DNA of 64,000 nucleotides from positions 7,441,501 to 7,505,500 of the forward strand of contig NZ_CP108088.1 in the NCBI RefSeq assembly GCF_036192275.1, read 5' to 3'. The position numbers and the translations under genes were made by a program. The notes beneath the pieces are model-generated. The model saw only the letters and a program-made list of their open reading frames with translations, searched no databases and had not been told where the DNA came from. The stretch's first letter is position 1. Each line of letters starts with the position of its first letter. Source of the DNA: Streptomyces sp. NBC_00250. GTDB lineage: Bacteria; Actinomycetota; Actinomycetes; Streptomycetales; Streptomycetaceae. Positions 18,942-27,749 of this stretch are shown here, piece by piece.

Positions 18942-19437
18942 TCTCGGATCGGAAGCCGGTCGATGAATGGCTCAAGGGAAGCAGGCACGGGTGTGTCGCG
19001 CCACTCGCCCTCTTTCCGATGCTTCAACGGGGCGTATTTCGGTGTGTACTTTCCGGAGGTGTCCTCGTAGCGAATAACCTGCCGCCGGATTCGCAGGGTT
19101 CCGTCGCGCATGTCCTCCGGGAAGACTCCCAGAGATTCCCCTATACGAAGTCCACAATACGTCATGAGTCATGTCGCCGGAGACAGGCGACGTCCGATCT
19201 CCTTTGCGATGGCGGTTATCTCGTCGAAGCTGGGAAGTTTCCTGTCGTCGACAGGAACGACAGGGTTCTCCAGCTTCTCGGCCTGCGTCATGGGATTCAC
19301 GGGAATCCGCCTGCGGCGCACAGCGTGGGAGAACAGCGCCGAGAGGGCTATGTGCCGGGACTCGATGGTGTCGAGGGCCGCCCCGTCCCGGCTCCAACGT
19401 GCGTACAGACCCTCGATGTCCGCCGCGGTGACCTGCG
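18942..19437 (-). pseudogene. broken tyrosine site-specific integrase
   Basis: On the minus strand the frame reads a core-binding region (AADIEGLYARWSRDGAALDT, ALFSHAVRRRRIPVNPM) and then the catalytic-domain start LMTYCGLRIGES, where the Arg is the first catalytic residue. An in-frame TGA at 19171-19169 interrupts the two, probably a TGG-to-TGA change. The protein then stops matching after PFIDRLPIRDD, so the HxxR and Tyr nucleophile are missing, as is the N-terminal SAM-like part. It is the relic of an integrating element and lies exactly at the edge of the accessory region. Confidence 0.85.
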
Positions 19438-19538
19438 CTCCTCGCCGAGCTGACCAAGGACGACTTCGACCTGGCCGGGCCGGAGGCGTGATCATGAGAG
19501 CGGAGAGATCCCGGGGCGGGCGGGCCGCAGACGCCCAA

Positions 19539-19578
19539 GGGCGGTTGGTGCATCGAATGACCGATGCGCCGGCCGCCC
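19539..19578 (-). terminator. 17-bp hairpin terminator
   Basis: GGGCGGTTGGTGCATCG (19539-19555) pairs with CGATGCGCCGGCCGCCC (19562-19578) over 17 bp including G-U wobbles, with loop AATGAC. It lies directly 3' of the minus-strand frame that ends at 19590 and so looks like the terminator of that disrupted gene. Confidence 0.7.
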
Positions 19579-19589
19579 TTCTCGTTGCG

Positions 19590-19704
19590 TCAGGCTGCCT
19601 CGAACGCTCGCCGAATCAGCGGCGCCGCCCTCTCCAGGTCGGCCGCCGAGGCGAGGCGGACCTCCAGGTCCCCGGTCCCCAGGTGAGCCGGGCGAGGATC
19701 CCGC
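19590..19704 (-). pseudogene. 3' end fragment of an unidentified gene
   Basis: A minus-strand frame ending LEVRLASAADLERAAPLIRR...AFEAA has normal Streptomyces codon use, a stop at 19590 and a strong terminator just beyond. Its upstream part is replaced by the IS5-type remnant, so only about 35 residues survive. I do not recognise the family. The fragment suggests a gene truncated by transposition. Confidence 0.4.
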
Positions 19705-20040
19705 CGCTGTTCGGGCCGGCCTGGCCGACGGTCTACCGGCGTTTCGCCCGCTGGAGCAAGGACAGGGTCTGGGCCCGTCTCCACCGGGTCATCCTGGACG
19801 AACTCGGCGCGCAGGGAGACCTGGACTGGTCGCGTTTCGCCATCGACTCGGTGAGTGTCCGGGCCCTCGAAGGGGGCTGCTGACCGGACCGAATCCGACC
19901 GACCGCGGCAAGAACGGATCGAGGATCCACCTCGTCACCGACCGGTCCGGCCTGCCCGTCGCGGTCGCCGTCTCCGCGGCCAACACTCGCGACAGTCTCG
20001 CTCTCCAGCCGCTCGTCGCGTCGATACCGCCGATCCGCCG
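19700..20040 (+). mobile_element. IS5-type transposase remnant (frameshifted)
   Basis: The plus strand first encodes FGPAWPTVYRRFARWSKDRV...LDWSRFAIDSVSVRA, the N-terminal and first DDE segment of IS5/ISL2-group transposases, ending in a stop near 19883. A second frame continues LLTGPNPTDRGKNGSRIHLV, then TDRSGLPVAVAVSAANTRDS, the middle of the same protein. The frameshift and the loss of both ends show it is inactive. No terminal inverted repeats are visible. Confidence 0.85.
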
Positions 20041-20243
20041 GGCCCCTTGGAGGCCAGGGCCGGCCTGCCGCCGTCCCCGCCAGACGGCGTGCCAGGCGTG
20101 CGCCGACTTCGGCGACACCCGTAACTGCGGGCCACCTCCGGCGGCCGCACCCCCTGCTCGAACATCTCCGCGGCCTCGAAACGCAGCGCTTCACGCTTCG
20201 CCCGCCCCGCAGCGGTCAGACCGCCGCCATCCGCATACCTCAT
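20040..20243 (-). mobile_element. IS630-type transposase N-terminal remnant
   Basis: The minus strand from the ATG at 20243 reads MRYADGGGLTAAGRAKREAL, then FEAAEMFEQGVRPPEVAR, the helix-turn-helix start of IS630-family transposases. The next part (SPKSAHAWHAVWR and then ALASKGPGG) is split over two frames, and the gene stops where the IS5 remnant begins. It is an inactive fragment adjoining another element's fragment, indicating successive insertion and deletion. Confidence 0.8.
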
Positions 20244-20850
20244 GACGACGACGTAGCACCGCCGACGTCCGCTGTCACCCCACCCTTTCAACCTCAGCGA
20301 CAAGGGGTGTGAACCGGGCAGGCACGGTCCTCGGTCGTGGTGATCAGTGAACTCGACACTCTGTGATCGCTGGAGGCTGTGCCTGCGCGTGCATCTACCG
20401 AACCATCACGAATGCCGCACCGGGCCCATGCCGACTACGTCGGGCCAAGCACGAGAACGACGGAGCCCTGCACCGCTGACTGCGTGCGGCGTCGCCCTGA
20501 CCACGTACGCGGCCTTGTATCGCCCCATCCCTTGTCCGAACGGGTCCGCGGCCGCTGCGGCACAATTCGTGCCAGACTTCCGCGAATTCGGGATTCCGTA
20601 GTCGAGGGCCCATCAAAGCGGCGCCAAAGATCAGCAGTCATCCCGTATGCCCCTGATCGCACGACAGGTCGGCTTTATATATCTTGAATTGGTCGCCCCG
20701 GAGTGTAGGGTGGATCCACTTGGATTTCAGCAGGCCGGGGGGGCTCATGCGGCCTGTATCGCAACTCGTGCGAGTGTTGACGCTGGCCGTGCAGCTTTCG
20801 CTCAGATGCGCACGATCCCCCTCGGCTTGAGTGAAATTGGAAGAAGCCGT
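20244..20850. other. degenerate non-coding stretch, lower GC
   Basis: No gene with plausible codon use, start and family match could be supported in these 600 bp, which are visibly less GC-rich than the surroundings. A promoter-like pair TTGAAT (20684-20689) and TAGGGT (20706-20711), 16 bp apart, sits upstream of a short plus-strand frame beginning at 20749 (MRPVSQLVRVLTLAVQLSL). It may be the leftover promoter and start of a gene removed by deletion. Confidence 0.4.
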
Positions 20851-20967
20851 TTGCGCGGGGCCGGCATGACCGTTCTTGTCATTACGCACGATCTGGCAGT
20901 GGCCCAGCAAGGCGAACGAACGATCACTATCGGCGACGGACGACTCACGGAAGAGGTGAGGAGGTGA
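20851..20967 (+). pseudogene. C-terminal remnant of ABC transporter ATP-binding protein
   Basis: Only the last 38 residues are left: GMTVLVITHDLAVAQQGERT, then ITIGDGRLTEEVRR. ITHD is the H-loop (switch) region of LolD/MacB-type ATPases. The Walker A, Walker B and signature motifs are absent, and the sequence upstream is unrelated. The stop overlaps the start of the adjoining permease fragment, the usual arrangement of such exporter operons. Confidence 0.75.
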
Positions 20968-21542
20968 GGCGCAGACCCATGTCAATGGTGCGGCTGCGCC
21001 GAGGTCGCCACAATGCTCGGTCCATACCCGTCACGCGATTCTCCGTACGAGACGTGCCGGCGGAGTCGAGTGCCGGCATGCCGCAGCGTCCCGCACGCTC
21101 ATTGCCCACGTCCATGGGGACGGTTCTGGGAGTGGGCACCTTCGTGGCCGTCCTGGGATTGACTTCTACAGCCTCGTCGCAGACCGACAAGCGTTTCAGC
21201 GCCCTGAGCGCGACGGAAGTGACCATCGAGGACGTTGCAAGAGACCACAACGAGTTTGGGGATCTCGCATTCCCAGCTGATGGGGAGCAAGCACGCGGTC
21301 GGCACATCACCACTCAGTTCCTCACGGAATCCGCGACCTTGGGGGCCCTGGGTGGCCTCGTTGGTACCTCCCTTGGCGCGCCGACTGTCGTTGGAGTCGC
21401 GATCGCCCGGGACTGGACGCCCGTCATCCATTCCATGACGGTGACAACTCCCGCCATCGGCCTGGCGACTGGTCTGCCGGCCGGCCTGTATCCGGCTTGG
21501 AGAGCTTCCCGCATCACGCCGGTAGAGGCGCTGCGCCGCTGA
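20964..21542 (+). pseudogene. FtsX/MacB-like ABC permease with internal deletion
   Basis: The frame joins the first membrane segment of a MacB/FtsX-type permease (SLPTSMGTVLGVGTFVAVLG, then LTSTASSQTDKRFSALSATE) to its C-terminal membrane part (TESATLGALGGLVGTSLG and the end signature PAWRASRITPVEALRR). The large extracytoplasmic domain and two helices that normally lie between are missing; the full-length family is around 400 residues, this is 192. The deletion is in frame, so a shortened membrane protein could still be made, but transport is unlikely. Confidence 0.75.
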
Positions 21543-21611
21543 GCGTAAGGAGCGTGGCCGGCATGCGCCACGCACGTGGACCACCTCACGTCACGTAGAG
21601 AAGGAAAACCC

Positions 21612-22607
21612 ATGCACGTCCTCAGGCGAACGACCGTCGCCACTACTGTCATGCTCGCGGCAATCTCGCTCGGTGCCTGCTCCTCGTCCGGATCGGCCTC
21701 CGACTCGGCGAAGGACAAGGCCCCGAAGGACAAGGCCCCGGTCGACCAAGCCAACTGGCCTGCGGAGGTGCCCACTTCCGGACTGGTCAAGGGCCTGGAG
21801 CTGCCGCTTGAGTCCTACCTGCCCTCCTACGCGGATCAGGTCGCCGTCGACACCGCGCTGCGCACCCTGCAGACGCGGTGCATGTCCGAGTACGGGCTGA
21901 CCGTAGATCTGCCGCGTCCCGGCGCGAACCCGCCGCCCTACAGCAACGCCGTCTCGATCGAGCGGCGTTACGGCCTCAGCGACCGCGCACAGGCACAGAA
22001 GTACGGGTACGGGCTGCCGAAGGAGCTGACCCGGAGCCTCGAATCCGTCGAGGAGGGGCTTTCAGGCATCGAGGTGGAGGTTCTGACCGGGCGGAAGAAG
22101 CCCGAGTTCGCCCCGCCCAAGGGTGCCAAGGGCGCCGACGGCCATTTCGGCGGGGTCCCGGAGCCCGCACGCGCGGAGCACAACGGAAAGAAGCTGCACG
22201 AGGGCGGCTGCGCCGGCTGGTCGAAGCGGCGGCTCAATGTGAACGAGGCGGATGCGGGCTTCGTCTCCGGGCTCGCCTCGACAAGCATCTCCGAGTCCCG
22301 GCCGCTGAAGCCGGTCGAGAAGGCCCTCAAGAGCTGGTCGGCCTGCATGAAGGGCAAGGGCCGCAAGGCCGCCGATCCGTACCGGGCGATGGAGCAGGGC
22401 TACGCCGACGGCGACGGCACCACCAAGAACGCGATCGAGCTCGCGCTGGACGACATCGACTGCAAGGAGCAGACCCGTCTGATCGAGGTCTGGTTCAAGG
22501 AGGAGTCGGCCGTCCAGAAGCGGCTGATCGAGGAGAACAAGGACCAGCTTGCCGCCGTCAAGAAGCGGATGGGCGAGGCCCTTGCGGCCGCGAAAGCAGT
22601 CAAGTAA
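21612..22607 (+). CDS. lipoprotein of unknown function, partner of the following DNase gene
   Basis: A 331-residue lipoprotein: signal sequence TVATTVMLAAISLGAC has the lipobox LGAC, followed by a Ser/Asp/Lys spacer. The mature part is helical and charged with conserved LELPLESY, RYGLSDRAQAQKYGYGLP and KSWSACMKGKG segments. The same pattern occurs in the lipoprotein at 42540-43475, so the two are paralogues. ATG at 21612 has AAGGAA upstream. It precedes the large secreted DNase-like protein by 17 nt and is probably cotranscribed and located at the membrane surface. Function unknown. Confidence 0.85.
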   Translation: MHVLRRTTVATTVMLAAISLGACSSSGSASDSAKDKAPKDKAPVDQANWPAEVPTSGLVKGLELPLESYLPSYADQVAVDTALRTLQTRCMSEYGLTVDLPRPGANPPPYSNAVSIERRYGLSDRAQAQKYGYGLPKELTRSLESVEEGLSGIEVEVLTGRKKPEFAPPKGAKGADGHFGGVPEPARAEHNGKKLHEGGCAGWSKRRLNVNEADAGFVSGLASTSISESRPLKPVEKALKSWSACMKGKGRKAADPYRAMEQGYADGDGTTKNAIELALDDIDCKEQTRLIEVWFKEESAVQKRLIEENKDQLAAVKKRMGEALAAAKAVK

Positions 22608-22624
22608 CCAGAGAAGGAACACAG

Positions 22625-25600
22625 TTGAGACCGATACGTAGTCGCCTGCGCGTGCCGATCACCCTTGTGGTGACCACCGCGCTGGCGATACCGCTGAGCC
22701 TGCCCGCGCAGGCCAAGGAACCAAAGCCGCCCAAGGGAGCGGCGCAGGGGTGGAGCGACACCACCCAGCAGCGGAAGAAGCCCTCCCTGGAGCCCTCCGC
22801 GATCCCCGCGAAGGACCGCGTCGGCCTGCTCGGCAAGGGCTACGAGAAGTCCGCGGACACTGCGGTCACCACGACCGGTGACGGCACCGGCTTCCACCTC
22901 CTTGCGGGCAAGGAGAAGGACGGCTACCAACTCCGCACGGTGGCCAGTCTGTTCGAGGACGGTTTCGCCTCGGACACCTGGATCGGCAACCACTGCGTCA
23001 CCGAGTCCGGCAAGTACGCGGCCGTCTCGTACGCGCCCCGGATGTTCACCAACAAGCCCGAGCTGATGGTGCGCGGTGCCTTCACCGCAGTGGTCGACCT
23101 GACCTCGGGCAAGGTCACCAAGCTGCCGTTCCAGTCGTCGCTCGCCTACTTCTCGCCCGGCTGCGGCCAGGGCGACCAGGCGGTGTTCACCCAGCTCACC
23201 CATGACGGCGACGACAAGCAGCAGACCCGTCTGATCACCGTCGACGCGGCCACCGGCAAGCAGTCGAAGCCGGTCACGCTCGCCGGCCAGATCACCGCGG
23301 CGATCCCCACCGGCGCGGGCATCGTCGCCGCCCACGGCAACAAGCTGGTACGGATCAACGGCACGGCCGAGAAGACCCTGGCGTCCACCACCACGGTGCC
23401 GTTCCAGATCACCGCCGACGCCGACGGCGGCATCACCTTCATCGACCGCGAGCTGGACAAGAAGGCGTCCGACAAGCCGGCCGCCTGGGCCAAGCACCTG
23501 GACCGTACGAAGGTGAGGCAGGGCAAGAAGACCGAGCCCGTCACCGTCGCCTCCGGCGGGCTGTACGCCTGGGACCTGACCCGCTCTGCACGCGGCGAGG
23601 TGTTCGTCACCGGTGACGCCACGTCCAAGGCCCTGCCCAAGCGGGTGCACAACCCCGGCAAGCTCCCCAAGGGCGCGGCGATCTCCAGCCACGCCCAGGC
23701 GGCCCTGACCACCACCTGGTCCGACGGGAAGACCACCCTGGTCAACCCGGAGGACGCCGCCAAGCCGCGCTCCGCCCGTACGGCCCTGCGCATGCTGGAC
23801 TCGGGCAAGTCCGTCACCCTCGACCTGCGCCCCGGCGCGCACCGCGTGGGGGGCGAGGCACAGGGGCACGCTCTCTCCCCCGCTCTACCCACCGGCGGCC
23901 CGGTCGACTCCGGCCCGGACATGGGCAAGAAGAGCACAGACGGCCTGTCCACACAGACCGTCCGTACCCAGGCCCTCACCGCGCAGGCCGACAGCCCGAG
24001 CGAAGGCACCGGGGAACGCTACTGCGCGGTGGCCCGCAACGACGTGAAGAAGCAGGCGTTCCAGCCCACACCGCGCCAGGTCGAATGGGCCGTGGACCAG
24101 GCCGTCGTCGGTGAGCTGAACTTCTACCGCGACAGCAACTGGAAGAACACCGGCATCGCCGGCGGCTACCAGCCCCAGGGCCTGTTCCCGCCGACCGTCC
24201 TCGCGGGTGACCCCAACGGCAAGCTCGACAACGAGGACCCGGCCGTCACCGACAAGTGGCACATTCCCGCGCAGGTGATGCTCGGCATCACCGCGCAGGA
24301 GTCGAACATGTGGCAGGCCACCCGCTTCGCCGTGCCCGGTGTCACCGCCAACTCCCTGATCGGCAACTACTACGGTGTCGACTACGCCGCCTCGGGCGAG
24401 CAGCTCGACCCCTGGCGGATCGACTGGGCGGACGCCGACTGCGGTTACGGCATCACCCAGGCCACCGACGGCATGCGCCTGGCGGGCAAGACCAAGCCGG
24501 GCGAGACCGCCCTGTCCACGGTCGCCCAGGAAGCGGTCGCGCTGGACTACACCGCGAACGTCGCGGCCGGCGTGCGGATCCTGTCGGAGAAGTGGAACCT
24601 GACGTACAACGCCGGCATGAAGATCAACGGCGGCCACCCCAAGTGGATCGAGAACTGGTTCTTCGCCCTGTGGGCGTACAACTCCGGCTTCTACGCCACC
24701 GCCGACTCCGCGGGGCACTCGGGCGTGGGCTGGACGAACAACCCGGCCAACCCGCTGTGGAAGGCCAACCGGGTGCCGTTCCTGCAGCACGCCACCGACT
24801 CGTCCAAGGACGACTACAGCCACGCCGCGCACCCGCAGGACTGGCCGTACCAGGAGAAGGTGATCGGCTGGGCGGCGCGCCCGATCTCAGCGCTGTTCGC
24901 TCCCGGTGACTTCCAGGCGGGCTATAAGGGCGCATGGTGGAACTCCAACGCGGACCGCGCGAGCGCCAAGCCTCCGGTCGACCTGTTCTGCAACGCGTCG
25001 AACAACTGCAACCCGGCCAAGATCGGCGACAACGACTCCAACGACCAGGGCCAGGGTGCCTGCACCCTGGACGCGGGCAACAGCAAAACCAACCCGCACT
25101 GGCTGCACTGCTGGTGGAACCAGCCGGTCACCGAGGCGCAGTGGAAGAACTGCACCACGGGGGCCAAGTGCGGCAACGGTGTGCACCGCTTCCCGACGAC
25201 CTACGGCGAGCAGCCGGATGCCGGCTCCTACCCGCCGAACTGCGCCACCACGCCTCTGCCCGCCAACGCCCTCGTGGTCGACGATCTGGCGGACGGGACC
25301 ATACCCGCCGGCGTGGACGCCAAGCGGGGGTGCGGGGCGGTGAAGTCGAGCGGCACGTTCAACTTCACGTATGTCCCGTGGGACACCCAGATGGATCTCA
25401 CCAACGACGGTACGGACAACCCGACCACCGTCACCACGTATCCGGGGAAGATCGACACGCATCAGATCGGTGCGGGCTACGGCAACCACTTCTGGTTCAC
25501 GCACACCCGCTCGCCCGAGGCGTCCCCGGCCAACGCCGAGCGCCTGAAGGTGACCGGCACGTGGAAGCTGAACGCTCCGCTGACCAACACCACGCGCCAG

Positions 25601-27121
25601 GCGAAGATCTTCGCGCACATACCCGACCACGGGGCGCAGACCACCAACGCCGTGTACCGGATCCAGACGCCCGAAGGGGAAGAGGAGGCGGAGATCTCGC
25701 AGACGGCGAACCAGGCCAACAAGTGGGTGGACCTGGGCGCCTACACCTTCGGTGACCAGATCCCCGAGGTGCGGCTCGACAACTTCAGCGGCGGCGACGG
25801 CAGCGCGGACATCGCCTTCGACGCGCTGGCATTCGTCCCGGGCACGTACAACGGCTTGTCCCTGACCGGCAACATGAGGGCCAACCCGACCGCTCCGGAT
25901 CCGGCGCCGGTCGAGCCGGACGAGGACATCACCGGCAGCACCTTCTCCGCGGCCGGCAGCTCCTCGGCAAACACCGCCACGGCGGCGCCGAGGGCGATGA
26001 CGATGGCCGCCACGAGCACCGCGACATGCTCGCTGGTCATCCACAACCTCACCCGCAAGCGCACCACCGCCTGTATCCACAGCGACTACGCAATGACGGA
26101 GTACACGAACACCGTCCCGACCGGAAGCGCGGCTTTCGACCTCTACATCACCTACTACCTCGACCCGAAGAGCGCCGAATTCTCGCAGGTCGCCGAGATC
26201 CGGCTGAAGTCGATGGACGGCACGGTGAACAACGCCACCTTCGACTACGCGGCCAAGTGCCGCGGCTACTGCGACATCACCAGCGTCGACTGGAACGGGT
26301 CGAAGACCTTCGCCAAGGGCGACACGCTCCTGCGGACCGTCACCACGCGGTTCAAGTGGGCGCCCAGCGGCGCGACCAAGAACACGATCACCCCGTACTT
26401 GTCTCTCGGCGGTAAGGTCAACACCACTAAGGTCGTGAATCCGTCCGAGTTCGAAAACACCAAGCTGGACATCCGCTGTGACAAGGAAGCCGCCGGTACC
26501 GGTTGCGTATTCTCCGGATACACGCCGACCTACGTCATGAACTCCAAGAAATTCCCCGGAGCCGCGGCCCACATCGACATGATGTGGCGCAAGACCAACA
26601 TCAAGTGGGGAAACAAGAACGGCGGAAAGCCTCTCACTTACCTGGCCAATAAGCTTTCCACCGACGATCCCCGAAATCCCGACAAGACGCAACAGGATCG
26701 CAATCGCCAGATCATCTGCGAGAGGCGGTGGAAAACCTATCCGGGTACCGGCCTGTTCAGTGACATGTGGAGCTTGGATGCAGGGGCGCCACGCACCGAC
26801 CAGAGAAGCTGCGACGAGTTCGCTTTTGCCAACTCCTTCCAGAGTGCCGGAAATTCCAATGGGCCGAACTTCGTGTCGTACAGCGGCAAGGAATGTGTGC
26901 AGACCTACCTCAGCCGCAACCCCGACGACACCATGACCCTCCACCTGCGCCCGGATGCTCCGGCGCCAACCTGGAAGGAGCCCTGCGGGCGATCCTCGAT
27001 GTCGAATTGGCAAAACGGCCAATCAATGCAACCGTTCGGCACCTTCATCGCTAATCAGCGCCTGCTGGAGGACGACAACTACTGGATGGACCTAGACGGG
27101 TTCACCGCACCCACACCGTAG
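22625..27121 (+). CDS. large secreted protein with transglycosylase-like region and C-terminal NucA/NucB-type DNase
   Basis: A 1498-residue exported protein. The TTG start at 22625 is preceded by AGAAGGA and followed by a signal peptide (VPITLVVTTALAIPLSLPAQ). Residues about 50-400 look like a WD/propeller-like repeat region. About 500-715 resembles a lysozyme-like/transglycosylase domain (MLGITAQESNMWQATRF, DCGYGITQATDGM). About 905-1075 resembles the golvesin C-terminal-type beta domain. The C-terminus (about 1355-1495) carries CDEFAFANSFQSAG and GKECVQTY, matching the NucA/NucB deoxyribonuclease signature CDE(Y/F)xFAS. The architecture suggests a cell-wall-crossing secreted nuclease. It may act in competition or DNA scavenging (inference). 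Confidence 0.75.
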   Translation: MRPIRSRLRVPITLVVTTALAIPLSLPAQAKEPKPPKGAAQGWSDTTQQRKKPSLEPSAIPAKDRVGLLGKGYEKSADTAVTTTGDGTGFHLLAGKEKDGYQLRTVASLFEDGFASDTWIGNHCVTESGKYAAVSYAPRMFTNKPELMVRGAFTAVVDLTSGKVTKLPFQSSLAYFSPGCGQGDQAVFTQLTHDGDDKQQTRLITVDAATGKQSKPVTLAGQITAAIPTGAGIVAAHGNKLVRINGTAEKTLASTTTVPFQITADADGGITFIDRELDKKASDKPAAWAKHLDRTKVRQGKKTEPVTVASGGLYAWDLTRSARGEVFVTGDATSKALPKRVHNPGKLPKGAAISSHAQAALTTTWSDGKTTLVNPEDAAKPRSARTALRMLDSGKSVTLDLRPGAHRVGGEAQGHALSPALPTGGPVDSGPDMGKKSTDGLSTQTVRTQALTAQADSPSEGTGERYCAVARNDVKKQAFQPTPRQVEWAVDQAVVGELNFYRDSNWKNTGIAGGYQPQGLFPPTVLAGDPNGKLDNEDPAVTDKWHIPAQVMLGITAQESNMWQATRFAVPGVTANSLIGNYYGVDYAASGEQLDPWRIDWADADCGYGITQATDGMRLAGKTKPGETALSTVAQEAVALDYTANVAAGVRILSEKWNLTYNAGMKINGGHPKWIENWFFALWAYNSGFYATADSAGHSGVGWTNNPANPLWKANRVPFLQHATDSSKDDYSHAAHPQDWPYQEKVIGWAARPISALFAPGDFQAGYKGAWWNSNADRASAKPPVDLFCNASNNCNPAKIGDNDSNDQGQGACTLDAGNSKTNPHWLHCWWNQPVTEAQWKNCTTGAKCGNGVHRFPTTYGEQPDAGSYPPNCATTPLPANALVVDDLADGTIPAGVDAKRGCGAVKSSGTFNFTYVPWDTQMDLTNDGTDNPTTVTTYPGKIDTHQIGAGYGNHFWFTHTRSPEASPANAERLKVTGTWKLNAPLTNTTRQAKIFAHIPDHGAQTTNAVYRIQTPEGEEEAEISQTANQANKWVDLGAYTFGDQIPEVRLDNFSGGDGSADIAFDALAFVPGTYNGLSLTGNMRANPTAPDPAPVEPDEDITGSTFSAAGSSSANTATAAPRAMTMAATSTATCSLVIHNLTRKRTTACIHSDYAMTEYTNTVPTGSAAFDLYITYYLDPKSAEFSQVAEIRLKSMDGTVNNATFDYAAKCRGYCDITSVDWNGSKTFAKGDTLLRTVTTRFKWAPSGATKNTITPYLSLGGKVNTTKVVNPSEFENTKLDIRCDKEAAGTGCVFSGYTPTYVMNSKKFPGAAAHIDMMWRKTNIKWGNKNGGKPLTYLANKLSTDDPRNPDKTQQDRNRQIICERRWKTYPGTGLFSDMWSLDAGAPRTDQRSCDEFAFANSFQSAGNSNGPNFVSYSGKECVQTYLSRNPDDTMTLHLRPDAPAPTWKEPCGRSSMSNWQNGQSMQPFGTFIANQRLLEDDNYWMDLDGFTAPTP

Positions 27122-27131
27122 CCGAGTAACA

Positions 27132-27165
27132 AAAAATGCCCCCCGTGAGCTCGGGGGGCATTTTT
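27132..27165. terminator. bidirectional intrinsic terminator
   Basis: AAAAATGCCCCCCG (27132-27145) pairs perfectly with CGGGGGGCATTTTT (27152-27165), loop TGAGCT. The A-run and T-run make it a strong intrinsic terminator for both the DNase gene (plus) and the SMI1-like gene (minus) that converge here. Confidence 0.95.
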
Positions 27166-27179
27166 CTCATAGGTCAGCT

Positions 27180-27749
27180 TCACGACCAGACGAGGCGCCC
27201 TTCGGCGACCTTGCAGATCGGATTGTCTCCGTCGGCGATACTTGTCAGTATCTCCGCTACGGAGTCGAAATACTGGGCCATGGATTCGTACTCGCCTGTG
27301 ACCGTAGGGGCACCCACGAACCAGCGCCCGACACGCCCGTCCCGCGCATCAATGAACTTTCCTCTCCAGCCGTCCTGGCTTGACAGGAACGGGATCCACT
27401 CATTACGCCAGAACGGATTTTCCGGCTGGTCCGGAGGATCGAATCCACCGGGCATGTACCGGTTCGCGTGGAGTTTCTCCATTGCCCGGATGCCCAGAAA
27501 GAAGATTCCCTCGTCCGGGAACCCGTCGAAGCCGCAACATGCCACGTCGTCGTCGAAGTCTTCCTCAGGAAGATCCAGATTGTTCAGAAGCAGCCACGCC
27601 CGCAGGTCTTGGGGAAAGGAGATTCCCATCCGCTCCTCGGCGGCCGCGATCATCTGTTCCGTGGCCGGACCGGGCAGATCCGCGTGATCGGCCGGGGCGC
27701 ACTCCCGAAGAAGACTCATCACGCGGGACCAGCTCTCCACCACACTCAT
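27180..27749 (-). CDS. SMI1/KNR4-family protein, candidate immunity protein
   Basis: A 189-residue soluble protein of the SMI1/KNR4 (SUKH) superfamily: ATEQMIAAAEERMGISFPQD followed by LRAWLLLNNLDLPEEDF is the typical N-terminal helix-strand signature, with IPFLSSQDGWRGKFIDARDG in the middle. Bacterial SUKH proteins are the commonest immunity proteins against secreted nuclease toxins. It converges with the DNase-like gene across a shared terminator rather than following it, which is unusual for a toxin-immunity pair. ATG at 27749 is preceded by GAGAGGGG. Immunity is inference from family and position. Confidence 0.8.
   Translation of the reverse strand: MSVVESWSRVMSLLRECAPADHADLPGPATEQMIAAAEERMGISFPQDLRAWLLLNNLDLPEEDFDDDVACCGFDGFPDEGIFFLGIRAMEKLHANRYMPGGFDPPDQPENPFWRNEWIPFLSSQDGWRGKFIDARDGRVGRWFVGAPTVTGEYESMAQYFDSVAEILTSIADGDNPICKVAEGRLVWS

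Noticed and set aside
19443..19491. Plus-strand gene end reading LAELTKDDFDLAGPEA
   Set aside because: The piece has good codon use and a stop, but only 16 residues remain beside the integrase relic, too few to support a gene or family.
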